A DNA stretch of 64,000 bases from JAICQM01 sp963781555 (GTDB taxonomy: Bacteria; Chloroflexota; Limnocylindria; QHBO01): NCBI GenBank assembly GCA_963781555.1, contig CAWAGB010000003.1:131093-195092 (forward strand), written 5' to 3'. Numbering within the stretch: position 1 is the first letter of the stretch; each line of letters starts with the position of its first letter. Below are positions 6,613 to 14,137 of this stretch, piece after piece. Under the pieces are notes generated by a model. It searched no databases and was not told where the DNA came from. It worked only from the letters and a program-made list of their open reading frames with translations. Both the position numbers and the translations under genes were made by a program.

Positions 6613-8280
6613 CTACAGGCCGGCCAGGTACTGGTGCACGAACTGGACGGCCATGGCTCCCTCACCGACCGCGCTGGCGATGCGCTTCACGGATCGGTGC
6701 CGCACGTCGCCGGCGGCGAACACGCCCGGCATGCTCGTCTCCAGCAGGAACGGCTCCCTCGGAAGGCTCCAGCCGGCGGGCGGCCGGCCGTCGGCCAGGG
6801 TCGCCGCACCGGTGCGGATGAAGCCGGGCTCGTCGCGCAGGATGGCATCCGCCAGCCAGTCGGTCCGTGGCTGCTGACCGATGAAGACGAAGAGTGCGCT
6901 GATGCCGCGCTCCTCCTCGCCAGTCGGGCCAGAGAGCGTCGCGCTCTCCAGGTGCGTGTCGCCGTGCACCGCGGCCACCGCGCTCCCGGTGCGCACCTGG
7001 ACGTTGGGGAGCGCCTCGATCTGGTCGATCAGATACTGCGACATCGAGCTCATCGAGCCCCCGCGCACGATCAGATGGACCGTCTTCGCGAAGCGGCTGA
7101 GGTAGACGACCGCCTGACCGGCGGAGTTGCCCCCGCCGACAACGCCCACCTCCGCGTCGCGGTACAGGACTGCCTCGCTGCTCGCCGCCCCGTAGTAGAT
7201 ACCGGCCCCCGCGAGACGGTCGGCGTCCGGCAGGTCAAGCGTCCGATAGCTCACCCCGGTGGCAATGACGAGGGCCTGGCACGAGAGCTCGCCCTCCTCC
7301 AGCGTCACGATGCGGTACGGATCCTCGCGGCGCAGACCGCGCACGTCGGTGGGGGTGAGGATCTCCGCGCCGAGGCGCCGCGCCTGGGTGAGCGCCCGCC
7401 GGGCGAGGTCGCCGCCCGACAGGCCGGCCGGGAAGCCGAGGTAGTTCTCGATCCGGCTGGTGGTGCCCGCCTGCCCGCCCGGCGCCTCGCGCTCGACGAG
7501 CACCGTCTTGAGGCCCTCGCTCGCGCCATAGACCGCCGCCGCCAGGCCCGCCGGTCCGCCGCCGATGATCGCCAGGTCGTAAAACGGCAGCTGCGCCTGC
7601 GTCGTCAGACCCACCCGCACGCCGATCTCGCGCGGGGTGGGGTCACGCAGCGCGGTTCCATCCGGCAGCAGGACGAGCGGGATCGCCGGGTCCGGCGGTT
7701 CCGGCTGGGCGGCTGCCAGGCGCCGTCCCTCGTCGTCCGCCTCGGGATCGAGCCACGCGTACGGGATCCCGTTGCGGGTCAGGAAATCGCGGATCTCGTG
7801 GCCGCGCGGCGCCCATCGGCCGGCCACCAGGCGGAGTCCCTCGAACGCCGGCCGGAAGGTGGCGGTCCAGTCCGCCAGCAGGTCGTCGAGGACCGGGAAG
7901 AGCTTCTCCTCCGGTGGGTCCCAGGGCTTGAGGATGTACTGGTCCAGACGGACCTCGTTGATGGCGCGGATTGCCACCTCGGTGTCGGCATACGCGGTCA
8001 GCAGGACCCGCTTGGCGTCGGGTTGCAGCTCGAGGCTCGCGACCAGGAACTCGATCCCGGTCATGCGCGGCATGCGCTGGTCGACCACCAGCAGGCCGAT
8101 GGCGCTGCCGCGCAGGGTCAGCTGCCGCACCAGCTCGAGCCCTTCCTCCCCGCCGGGAGCGGCGACGACGCGGAATTCGTCGCCGTACCGCGCCCGCAGA
8201 TCGCGCTCGATGGCGCGCAGCACCGGCGGGTCGTCGTCGACGACCACGATGGCAGGACGGGTGCGGCTCGGGTTGGCCAT
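6613..8280 (-). CDS. Response regulator receiver fused to thioredoxin-reductase-like flavoprotein
   Basis: 555 residues. Residues 10-130 form a receiver domain, with acidic DDD near the start, the phospho-acceptor Asp in LLVVDQRMPRMTG (about D67) and the conserved Lys in YILKPWD. A middle thioredoxin-like stretch (about 150-220, GIPYAWLDPE) joins it to a FAD/NAD(P) module with GGGPAGLAAAVYG, an ATGVSYRTL strand, a second dinucleotide motif VVGGGNSAGQA and the C-terminal GVFAAGDVR. Where thioredoxin reductase has the redox CxxC (CATCDG) this protein has YYGAASSEA, so it cannot do disulfide exchange there. The architecture is a recognised fused family, but its reaction is unclear; redox-state signalling with the kinase downstream is inference. 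A leaderless -10 box fits the start at 8280. Confidence 0.92.
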   Translation of the reverse strand: MANPSRTRPAIVVVDDDPPVLRAIERDLRARYGDEFRVVAAPGGEEGLELVRQLTLRGSAIGLLVVDQRMPRMTGIEFLVASLELQPDAKRVLLTAYADTEVAIRAINEVRLDQYILKPWDPPEEKLFPVLDDLLADWTATFRPAFEGLRLVAGRWAPRGHEIRDFLTRNGIPYAWLDPEADDEGRRLAAAQPEPPDPAIPLVLLPDGTALRDPTPREIGVRVGLTTQAQLPFYDLAIIGGGPAGLAAAVYGASEGLKTVLVEREAPGGQAGTTSRIENYLGFPAGLSGGDLARRALTQARRLGAEILTPTDVRGLRREDPYRIVTLEEGELSCQALVIATGVSYRTLDLPDADRLAGAGIYYGAASSEAVLYRDAEVGVVGGGNSAGQAVVYLSRFAKTVHLIVRGGSMSSMSQYLIDQIEALPNVQVRTGSAVAAVHGDTHLESATLSGPTGEEERGISALFVFIGQQPRTDWLADAILRDEPGFIRTGAATLADGRPPAGWSLPREPFLLETSMPGVFAAGDVRHRSVKRIASAVGEGAMAVQFVHQYLAGL

Positions 8281-8287
8281 CGCGGTG

Positions 8288-8293
8288 AGTGTA
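8288..8293 (-). promoter_or_regulatory. -10 box of the receiver/flavoprotein operon
   Basis: TACACT on the minus strand lies 7 bases before the ATG at 8280, implying a leaderless transcript. The palindromic TA operator at 8326-8348 is centred about 57 bases upstream of this start, a position typical of an activator or looping site. Confidence 0.5.
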
Positions 8294-8325
8294 TCGGGCG
8301 CGCCTGCACCTCGACCAGTCCCGCG

Positions 8326-8348
8326 AGCGTATATACCGTATATACGCT
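8326..8348. promoter_or_regulatory. Distal copy of the TA operator palindrome
   Basis: AGCGTATATAC and its exact reverse complement flank a single C, giving an 11-1-11 palindrome that overlaps the stop codon of the toxin gene. The same core GTATATAC-N-GTATATAC occurs at 8945-8961 upstream of the antitoxin. No other place in the first 18 kb shows this motif to my reading. Confidence 0.8.
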
Positions 8349-8739
8349 AGCGAAGCCGATCGAGGACCGGCGCCGCAGTTCCGACGAGACGCGGATTGGC
8401 GCTGACCAGCCGCAAACCACCTTCCTCCGCGACCGCCACCGTCGCGGCCTCCCGCGCCGACAGCCCGCGGGCCATCCATCGGGCGACCGTTGTCGCCTGC
8501 GGGCGTCGCACCTCGAGGCCGATCGCACGCACGGCGCCGGCGAAGGTGGCCAGGTCGTCTGGTTCGAGGCGACCGACCACCGCGTCGAGCAGATCCGCCT
8601 CCCAGTCAGGGGCCACGACCGCCAACAGGTCACCGGCCTCGTAGGCGCGCCGGAGGTCGCGAGCCGCGCGTACGCCGGGATGGCCATCGTCGACGAACCA
8701 GCGCAGGAGCACCGTATCGTCAACCGCGACGCGTCTCAT
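8347..8739 (-). CDS. vapC: PIN-domain toxin (VapC-like)
   Basis: 130 residues. It has the PIN layout: acidic pair near the start (AVDDTVLLRWF), a mid-protein acidic helix (APDWEADLLDAVV) and a C-terminal SAREAATVAVAEEGGLRLVSANPRL. PIN toxins are Mg-dependent RNases. In this one the third and fourth catalytic positions look altered (REAA where DAAY-type sequences are usual, and N in SANPRL), so activity is uncertain. The start ATG overlaps the antitoxin stop by 4 bases (ATGA), the standard coupling of a toxin-antitoxin operon. The last codons overlap the distal operator. Confidence 0.85.
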   Translation of the reverse strand: MRRVAVDDTVLLRWFVDDGHPGVRAARDLRRAYEAGDLLAVVAPDWEADLLDAVVGRLEPDDLATFAGAVRAIGLEVRRPQATTVARWMARGLSAREAATVAVAEEGGLRLVSANPRLVGTAAPVLDRLR

Positions 8740-8936
8740 CGATCGGCGAACAGCGCGTCGATCTCGGCGAGCCTGGCACGGACCGCCGGGTCGGCGCCCG
8801 GTCCGCGGGCCGCCACCAGACGCTCGTCGGCGAGCTGGGCGATGAACCTGCTGCGGGTCATCCCCAGGCTGCGGCATTCCTCGTCAATGCGATCGAGCAG
8901 CGCGTCGCTGATGGAGATGAGGACCCGCTTCGTCAT
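8736..8936 (-). CDS. vapB: Ribbon-helix-helix antitoxin (VapB/CopG type)
   Basis: 66 residues. The N-terminal half, with KRVLISISDALLDRIDEECR then LGMTRSRFIAQLADERL, is the ribbon-helix-helix pattern: an operator-binding strand followed by two helices. The C-terminal half (ARGPGADPAVRARLAEIDALFADR) is the likely toxin-binding tail. It is the first gene of the operon, and the -10 box at 8944-8949 sits inside the palindromic operator, so it should repress itself. The leaderless start at 8936 is exactly 7 bases from that box. Confidence 0.85.
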   Translation of the reverse strand: MTKRVLISISDALLDRIDEECRSLGMTRSRFIAQLADERLVAARGPGADPAVRARLAEIDALFADR

Positions 8937-8943
8937 GCCCGCG

Positions 8944-8964
8944 AGTATATACGGTATATACGCT
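8944..8964. promoter_or_regulatory. TA operon promoter and operator
   Basis: The palindrome core (8945-8961) is GTATATAC, G, GTATATAC. The minus-strand -10 box TATACT (8944-8949) lies within its left half, 7 bases before the antitoxin ATG. Binding by the antitoxin would therefore block the promoter directly. Confidence 0.75.
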
Positions 8965-8972
8965 GCGGCGAC

Positions 8973-10247
8973 CTAGAGGATGTCATGCTCGCGGGCGTCC
9001 ATCGGGCGGTCCACGCGCAGCGGGTTCGAGGCGGGATCCGCTGCGCCGGTGAGCAGGTCCACCACCAGGCGGCTGGAGGCCGCGCCGCCCATGATCCCGT
9101 GGCCCGAATAGCCGCCGTTGATATGCAGTCCATCCGGGCCAAGGCCGCCCACCGGTCCCAGGTACGGCCGCCGATCCGGGGTGACCTCGTACTGCCCGGC
9201 CTGCAGAAACCAGTGGAAGGTCGGCGCGCCGTCATTCCATGCGTCGCGCCAGAACGGTGCCACGCGCGCCAGGGCATGCTCAGACGCCGGATCGAGCAAG
9301 CCAAACGCCCAATCGTGGGCCACCGGCGTCGGGTCCGCGGCATCGGTCGGCGGCTCGTCGGGATCGGTGAAGAGGCCGAGGGCGCCGCGCATGGCGGGAC
9401 GCCAGTGTGCGGCCGTCTCTTCCTCGATCGTCATCGGGGCGTCGGCGGGCACGGCCGCCAGGGTGGGGATGACCAGCTTCTGGCGACGCGTCGGTCTGAT
9501 ATCGAGCGCCACGCCGGCGAGTGCCGCCACCACCGCGGTGAAGGGACCGGCGGCGATGACCACCGCACGGGTGGCAATGGTCCCGCGCGACGTCGCAACC
9601 GCGGCGACCCGCGATCCGTCGTCCGACAGGTCGAAGCCAGCGACCGCTGTGGCGGTCACGAACGTCGCTCCCCCGCCGCCCACCGCATCCGGAATGCGCG
9701 AGGCGTGGGAGGCGGCGGTGGCGTAGCCGATCGCTAACGCCTTCACATCGAGCCACCCGTCCGCGGCGCGGTACCGCGCCCCCCGAACCTCGGGCGACAG
9801 GTACGGGAAGCGACGTCGCGCCTCGTCACCATCCAGCAGGTCAACGTCAGTCAGGCCCCAGTCGCGCTGGCGCGCCACCAGGCGGCGGGATCGGTCGAGG
9901 GTGGCATCGGTCAACGATGCGAACAGATAGCCGCCGTGGGTGACGCCGAGGTCCCAGCCGTCGAGTCCGGTGCGCTCGGCGAAGGCGTCGAACAGCTCGA
10001 TTCCCTCGCGCACCAGGGCGATCTCCTCCGGGTTGTCGAACTGGAGACGGAAGGCGCCGGTGGAGGCGGGGGTGGTGAGCGTGGCAAGCGCCGCGCGGCG
10101 CTCGAGGACCACCACCCGCAGACCGGCCCGCGCGGCGAAGAAGGCGGTGGCGGCCCCGACGATCCCCCCGCCGACCACGACGAGGTCGGCGCTCGCCGGC
10201 AGCTCGCGCGTGATGGTGGGACGGAGACGCGTCGCATCGGTGGCCAT
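8973..10247 (-). CDS. FAD-dependent oxidoreductase, D-amino-acid/sarcosine oxidase family
   Basis: 424 residues. The N-terminal FAD motif is LVVVGGGIVGAATAFFAARAG (about residues 22-43), followed by VVLERR for the ribose. The C-terminal FAD-binding signature is DRRPYLGPV...GLHINGGYSGHGIMGGAA, as in glycine/sarcosine/dimethylglycine oxidases (DAO superfamily, PF01266). The family oxidises a secondary or primary amine to an imine using FAD. Substrate cannot be read from sequence. It is divergent from another family member at 10280 with interlocked promoters; the two are related but not close copies. The leaderless -10 box TAGACT is at 10255-10260. Confidence 0.88.
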   Translation of the reverse strand: MATDATRLRPTITRELPASADLVVVGGGIVGAATAFFAARAGLRVVVLERRAALATLTTPASTGAFRLQFDNPEEIALVREGIELFDAFAERTGLDGWDLGVTHGGYLFASLTDATLDRSRRLVARQRDWGLTDVDLLDGDEARRRFPYLSPEVRGARYRAADGWLDVKALAIGYATAASHASRIPDAVGGGGATFVTATAVAGFDLSDDGSRVAAVATSRGTIATRAVVIAAGPFTAVVAALAGVALDIRPTRRQKLVIPTLAAVPADAPMTIEEETAAHWRPAMRGALGLFTDPDEPPTDAADPTPVAHDWAFGLLDPASEHALARVAPFWRDAWNDGAPTFHWFLQAGQYEVTPDRRPYLGPVGGLGPDGLHINGGYSGHGIMGGAASSRLVVDLLTGAADPASNPLRVDRPMDAREHDIL

Positions 10248-10254
10248 CGGCGCG

Positions 10255-10272
10255 AGTCTAGGCGGTTAGGAT
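10255..10272. promoter_or_regulatory. Interlocked divergent leaderless promoters
   Basis: Minus-strand TAGACT (10255-10260) lies 7 bases from the ATG at 10247, and plus-strand TAGGAT (10267-10272) lies 7 bases from the ATG at 10280. Only 6 bases separate the two -10 boxes, so RNA polymerase could probably serve only one direction at a time. Confidence 0.55.
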
Positions 10273-10279
10273 GCGCCGC

Positions 10280-11467
10280 ATGCCGATGCCTGAGCGCGCT
10301 GACGTGGTGATCGTGGGGGGCGCGATCATGGGCAGCGCGGTGGCCACCTTCCTTGCCGGCCGCGACGATTTCGACGGCCGGATCGTGGTCGTGGAGCGCG
10401 ACCCCTCCTACCGCACCAGCTCCACGACCCTCTCCGCTGCCTCCATCCGCCAGCAGTTCAGCACCCCTCTCAATATCCGCATCAGCCAGTTCGGGATCGA
10501 GCTCCTGCGCGACCCCGGGCGCTTCCTCGGTACCCCAGACGACCCGTCCCCGGAGATCGACTTCGTCGAGGGGGGCTATCTCTTCCTGGCGACCGATGCG
10601 GGCCGCGCTACCCTGGAGTCGAATCACGCGACCCAGACCGAGCTGGGCGTGGACGTCGTGCTGCTCGACCCTCCCGCGCTCCTGCATCGCTTCCCTTGGC
10701 TCAACGTCGCGGACCTCGCCGGCGGCTCATGGGGTCGCACGGGGGAGGGCTGGTTCGACGCTGCGGCGCTGCTCGGCGCATTCCGCCGCCGGGCGCGGCA
10801 CCTTGGCGTCGAGTACCTGACCGGCGAGGTCACGGCGGTGGAGCGGGACGGCGCGCGGGTCAGCGGGGTCGGCCTGGCTGATGGGACGAGCATCACCGCC
10901 GAGTGGGTCGTCAACGCGGCGGGTCCGCGCGCAGCCACGGTGGCGCGCATGGCGGGCCTCGAGCTGGCCGTCGAGTCGCGGCGGCGGCTGGTCTACCACT
11001 TCGAATCACCGGCGCGCATCACCTCGCCCCTGCTCGTCGACCCGAGCGGCGTCTACATGCGCCCGGAGGGGCCGGCCTACATCGCCGGGTACGCACCGCG
11101 GCCCGGCGAGGCGGACCCGCACACCGACGAGCTGCGCGTCGACCGGCGCCCGTTCGAGGAGCACGTCTGGCCCTCGCTGGCGCACCGCATCCCCGCGTTC
11201 GAGCATCTGCGCCTGCTCGACGCGTGGGCGGGCCACTACGAGGTCCACACCCTCGACCACAACGCGGTGATCGGACCGCACCCGGAGCTGCGCGGCTTCC
11301 TGTTCGCCAACGGCTTCTCCGGGCATGGCCTGCAGCAGGCCCCGGCGGTGGGTCGTGGCCTGGCCGAGTGGATCGCGACCGCGCACTACGAGACGCTCGA
11401 CCTCACCGCGCTCGGCTACGAGCGGGTGCTGCGCGGGGAGCCGGTGCGCGAGCTGAACGTGGTCTAG
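10280..11467 (+). CDS. FAD-dependent oxidoreductase (FOXRED1/sarcosine oxidase-like)
   Basis: 395 residues from the ATG at 10280, chosen for its leaderless spacing; an in-frame ATG at 10271 would overlap the -10 box. FAD site VVIVGGAIMGSAVATFLA at the N-terminus, ERDPSY after it, then SSTTLSAASIRQQFSTP as in FOXRED1-type proteins, and the C-terminal NAVIGPHPELRGFLFANGFSGHGLQQAP that closes the FAD pocket. DAO superfamily (PF01266); likely an amine or imino-acid oxidase or dehydrogenase of unknown substrate. It ends with a 4-base convergent overlap with the Rieske gene. Confidence 0.88.
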   Translation: MPMPERADVVIVGGAIMGSAVATFLAGRDDFDGRIVVVERDPSYRTSSTTLSAASIRQQFSTPLNIRISQFGIELLRDPGRFLGTPDDPSPEIDFVEGGYLFLATDAGRATLESNHATQTELGVDVVLLDPPALLHRFPWLNVADLAGGSWGRTGEGWFDAAALLGAFRRRARHLGVEYLTGEVTAVERDGARVSGVGLADGTSITAEWVVNAAGPRAATVARMAGLELAVESRRRLVYHFESPARITSPLLVDPSGVYMRPEGPAYIAGYAPRPGEADPHTDELRVDRRPFEEHVWPSLAHRIPAFEHLRLLDAWAGHYEVHTLDHNAVIGPHPELRGFLFANGFSGHGLQQAPAVGRGLAEWIATAHYETLDLTALGYERVLRGEPVRELNVV

Positions 11468-12329
11468 ACCGGGAAGCAGGTCGCCTCGAACGGCAGCCCG
11501 TCATCGAAGCCGAGCGCGGCGGCGGCGCGCGACGGCGGACCGGCGATCCGCTGCGAGGTGTCGAGGTGGACCATCCCCGCCGCGTCGATCGAGACCGGGA
11601 AACGGTCCATCCCACGCTGCGCGGGGCCGGCCTTCATCTTCTCGCCCATGATGTTGAAGGTGCTGCCGTGACAGCGGCACTGGAACCGATTGAGATCGCT
11701 GCACGGCTCGGGAACCTGGCACCCCAGGTGCGGGCACTTGCGCCACAGCGCCAGCAACTGCTCCCGGCGGGGGCTGCCTGCGGCACGGATGCACCGGTCG
11801 CCATGGCCTGGGCAGCCGGGACGTTGACCAGGAAGACGCGCGCCGGTCCGAATGCGTAGGGCCAGCCCTCGGCGAAGCGGGGCTCGGCGCGCAGGATGTC
11901 ATCGAGCGTCCCGAGGCGGAACTGCGCCCCGATACCCTCCCGGATCTGCGGCCACAGGAAGGCGAGCGTCCCGCCCACGAACTCGAGCGCCAGCAGCCCG
12001 GCGCCTACCCCCACCGCGCGGCGCATGAACGTCCGGCGGCTCAGCTCGCCGACCGGGGTGCCGGACACCGCCCCATAGCCGGCCGGACGCGTCGGCAGCA
12101 TCGCCAACCCGCCGGCGGTCAGTGTCGGCGCCGCCAGCAGGTCGGGATGCAGGCGCGCGTCGAGCGCACCGGTGGCGAGGTCAAGGAGCTGACGTCCGCT
12201 GGGCGGCTGGGCGGCCATGAGCGTGGCCACCTCAACGCCGTACCGCTCGCGCCAGGCGGCGGGGTAGGCGCGCAACAGGATGCGGACGGGGAGGCTCGGG
12301 GTGGCTGGCGTGTTCCGAAGGGTGCGCAT
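11464..12329 (-). CDS. Tat-exported Rieske [2Fe-2S] protein, frameshifted
   Basis: Two frames join near 11,760-11,775, at a C/G run (ccccgccggg). The first frame (from 12329) has an N-terminal cytosolic-type segment LLRAYPAAWRERYGVEVATLM, as seen in proteins near PadR regulators, then a twin-arginine signal (SRRTFMRRAVGVGAG) and one membrane helix. The second frame carries a complete Rieske site: CPHLGC, then CRCHGSTF, giving Cys-x-His and Cys-x2-His ligands. The intact product would be about 287 residues, a membrane-tethered electron carrier on the outer face. This is the only clear frameshift in the first 18 kb, so it may be a sequencing error or a real lesion. It starts 3 bases after the PadR stop, so they share an operon. 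Confidence 0.8.
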
Positions 12330-12332
12330 CGG

Positions 12333-12656
12333 TCAGGCCTCCGGCGCGCCGAGGCGCTGTCGTCCGAGGGCGACGAATCGGTCGAGGCCCTCGAGGCGGC
12401 GGGTGACCGCGGCCGCCCCGCGCTCCGTCAGGCGGTAGGGGCGCCGGCGGTCATCGGTGTCGAGCGGCTCGATAAGCCCGGCCCGTTCCAGCCGCGCCAG
12501 GACGGCGTACAGGGTCCCCGGTCCGAGTGGCTCACGACCGAATCCCTCGACGTCGGCCATGATCGCGTAGCCGTGCTTGGGGCCATCGGTCAGGCTGACC
12601 AGGACCAGGAGCGCGGGCTCGGCGAATCGTCCGAGTTCGGCTTCCGGGTGCGACAT
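12333..12656 (-). CDS. PadR-family transcriptional regulator
   Basis: 107 residues. Winged helix typical of PadR: LLVLVSLTDGPKHGYAIMADV, then LGPGTLYAVLARLERAGLIEP and the wing DDRRRPYRLTERG. PadR proteins are dimeric repressors that respond to phenolics, drugs or envelope stress. A GAGG precedes the ATG by about 8 bases. Upstream is a tandem CCGATATAG pair that could be its own operator. The downstream gene is the Rieske/Tat protein. Confidence 0.9.
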   Translation of the reverse strand: MSHPEAELGRFAEPALLVLVSLTDGPKHGYAIMADVEGFGREPLGPGTLYAVLARLERAGLIEPLDTDDRRRPYRLTERGAAAVTRRLEGLDRFVALGRQRLGAPEA

Positions 12657-12680
12657 GGGAGTGCCTCGTTCTATCGAGGA

Positions 12681-12704
12681 CCGATATAGCGGCAGCCGAT
12701 ATAG
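12681..12704. promoter_or_regulatory. Tandem 9-bp repeat upstream of PadR
   Basis: CCGATATAG occurs at 12681-12689 and again at 12696-12704, a 15-base period. It is AT-rich against a very GC-rich background and sits directly upstream of the PadR start. It may be an operator or part of the promoter. Confidence 0.4.
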
Positions 12705-12733
12705 TCCGGCGTCAGCGCGGTCCTGTCAAGTCC

Positions 12734-14137
12734 TCAGCGGGCAGGCGGCGCGACGGCGTCAATCGGCTCGGTCGCGTGGGAGGCCGTGGCCCGCGAGGCC
12801 AACGCCAGCCGCCGCGAACCGACGGCTGCGAGGAGCGCGATGACGGTCGTGATTCCGAACACAATGCCGATGGCCGGCCCGAGCTCCAGCGTACCGGCGT
12901 CCGCCAGGGCTACCCACGCCCCGCCGATGCCGGTGCCGTACACGGTGCCGAGGGTGAAGGTGAGCTGCAGGGCCGCCGACGCGGACCCCTCGCGGCCCTC
13001 CTCGGCAGTCTCGAGGGTGAGCAGGGTGAGCGTGGTGTAGGCGAGCCCCATCCCGAGTCCACCGACCGCCCATCCGATCGCCGCCACCGGAAGTGGCACG
13101 CCGGGCAGCAGGACGAGCGCCGTGATCCCGATGCCGGCCGCAATGAGCAGGTCGCCGATGCCCACCAGCCCGCGACGCCAGCCCCGCGGCGCAAGGCGCG
13201 CCTGCAACCACGAGCCGGTAGTCCAGGTGATGGTGGCGGCGGAGATGGCGAGCGCGCCGGCGGCCAGCGTGCCGAGGCGCACGTTGGTGATGGCGAGCGG
13301 GATGTACGCCTCAGCGCCGAAGAACGCGAACGCGGTGCCGAATACGATGAGCGGCACCGCCGCCGCGCCGGGGCGCAGGCGCATGGCGCCGGCAGGCAGC
13401 AGGTGCGCCAGCGCAAGGCCGGAGAGGACCGCGCCGGCCACGATCATCGGAATCCCCAGCGGCACCAGCTGGACGGTCAGACCGGTCAGGAAGAGGAGGC
13501 TGCCGGTAGAGAGCCGTACCGCCGCCCACGCGCGGCGGCCATGGTCCCCCGCATGGTCCGCGGTCGGGCGGAGCGCGGCGATTGGGCGCAGCGCCACGAG
13601 CCCCAGCACCACGACCGGCACGGTCAGTGCGCCGAATACCCAGCGCCAGTGGAGGGCCTCGGCGACCCCCGCCGCCAGGGCCGGCCCCACCAGGCCGGGC
13701 ACGACCCATGCCGACGACATGATCGCCAGCATCCGTGGGTGGAGGTCGGCCGGATACGCCCGCGCGATCACCACGTATACGACCGCACCGATTGCGCCGG
13801 ACCCGAATCCCTGCACGCCGCGGGCGATGATCAGCATCGGCATGTTGATGGCGACGGCTGCGATGACGAGGCCGGCCGCGAAGACGACCACCCCCGCAAC
13901 GAAGGCGCGCGCCGGACCGCGCCGATCCGCGTCGCCGCCGGCGAGGGTGATGCCCAGGATGTTCGTGAGCCAGAACGCGCTGAATGCCCAGCCGTAGAGG
14001 CCCAGCCCGTCGAGGTCGCCAGCGGTCCGCGGCATGACGGTCGCCACCGCGAGGCCCTCGAAGGCGACCGCGGTGACGAGCCCGATCAACCCGAACGTCA
14101 GCCAGCGGCGGTCGCCGGTCAGGATCCCGCCGGTCAC
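12734..14137 (-). CDS. MFS transporter (multidrug efflux type)
   Basis: 467 residues from a GTG at 14137 that overlaps the phosphofructokinase stop by 4 bases (GTGA), so translation is coupled. Repeated hydrophobic segments give about 12-14 helices. The first half has the EGLAVATVMPRTAGDL and WAFSAFWLTNILGITLAGGDADRRGP loops (the latter is the family motif A position) and RGVQGFGSGAIGAVVYVVIARAYP (motif B region) typical of drug:H+ antiporters. The substrate is unknown. Pairing with a glycolytic enzyme looks like operon packing, not a clear pathway. Confidence 0.88.
   Translation of the reverse strand: MTGGILTGDRRWLTFGLIGLVTAVAFEGLAVATVMPRTAGDLDGLGLYGWAFSAFWLTNILGITLAGGDADRRGPARAFVAGVVVFAAGLVIAAVAINMPMLIIARGVQGFGSGAIGAVVYVVIARAYPADLHPRMLAIMSSAWVVPGLVGPALAAGVAEALHWRWVFGALTVPVVVLGLVALRPIAALRPTADHAGDHGRRAWAAVRLSTGSLLFLTGLTVQLVPLGIPMIVAGAVLSGLALAHLLPAGAMRLRPGAAAVPLIVFGTAFAFFGAEAYIPLAITNVRLGTLAAGALAISAATITWTTGSWLQARLAPRGWRRGLVGIGDLLIAAGIGITALVLLPGVPLPVAAIGWAVGGLGMGLAYTTLTLLTLETAEEGREGSASAALQLTFTLGTVYGTGIGGAWVALADAGTLELGPAIGIVFGITTVIALLAAVGSRRLALASRATASHATEPIDAVAPPAR

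Noticed and set aside
8326..8964. CRISPR array or transposon ends formed by the repeated TATATAC palindrome
   Set aside because: There are only two copies, over 600 bases apart, each at a gene boundary next to a TA pair, with no spacer periodicity and no transposase.
5752..8976. A 1,074-residue open frame on the plus strand
   Set aside because: It is antisense to the histidine kinase, receiver/flavoprotein and VapBC genes; long shadows are usual at this GC content, and the frame has low complexity with no domain.
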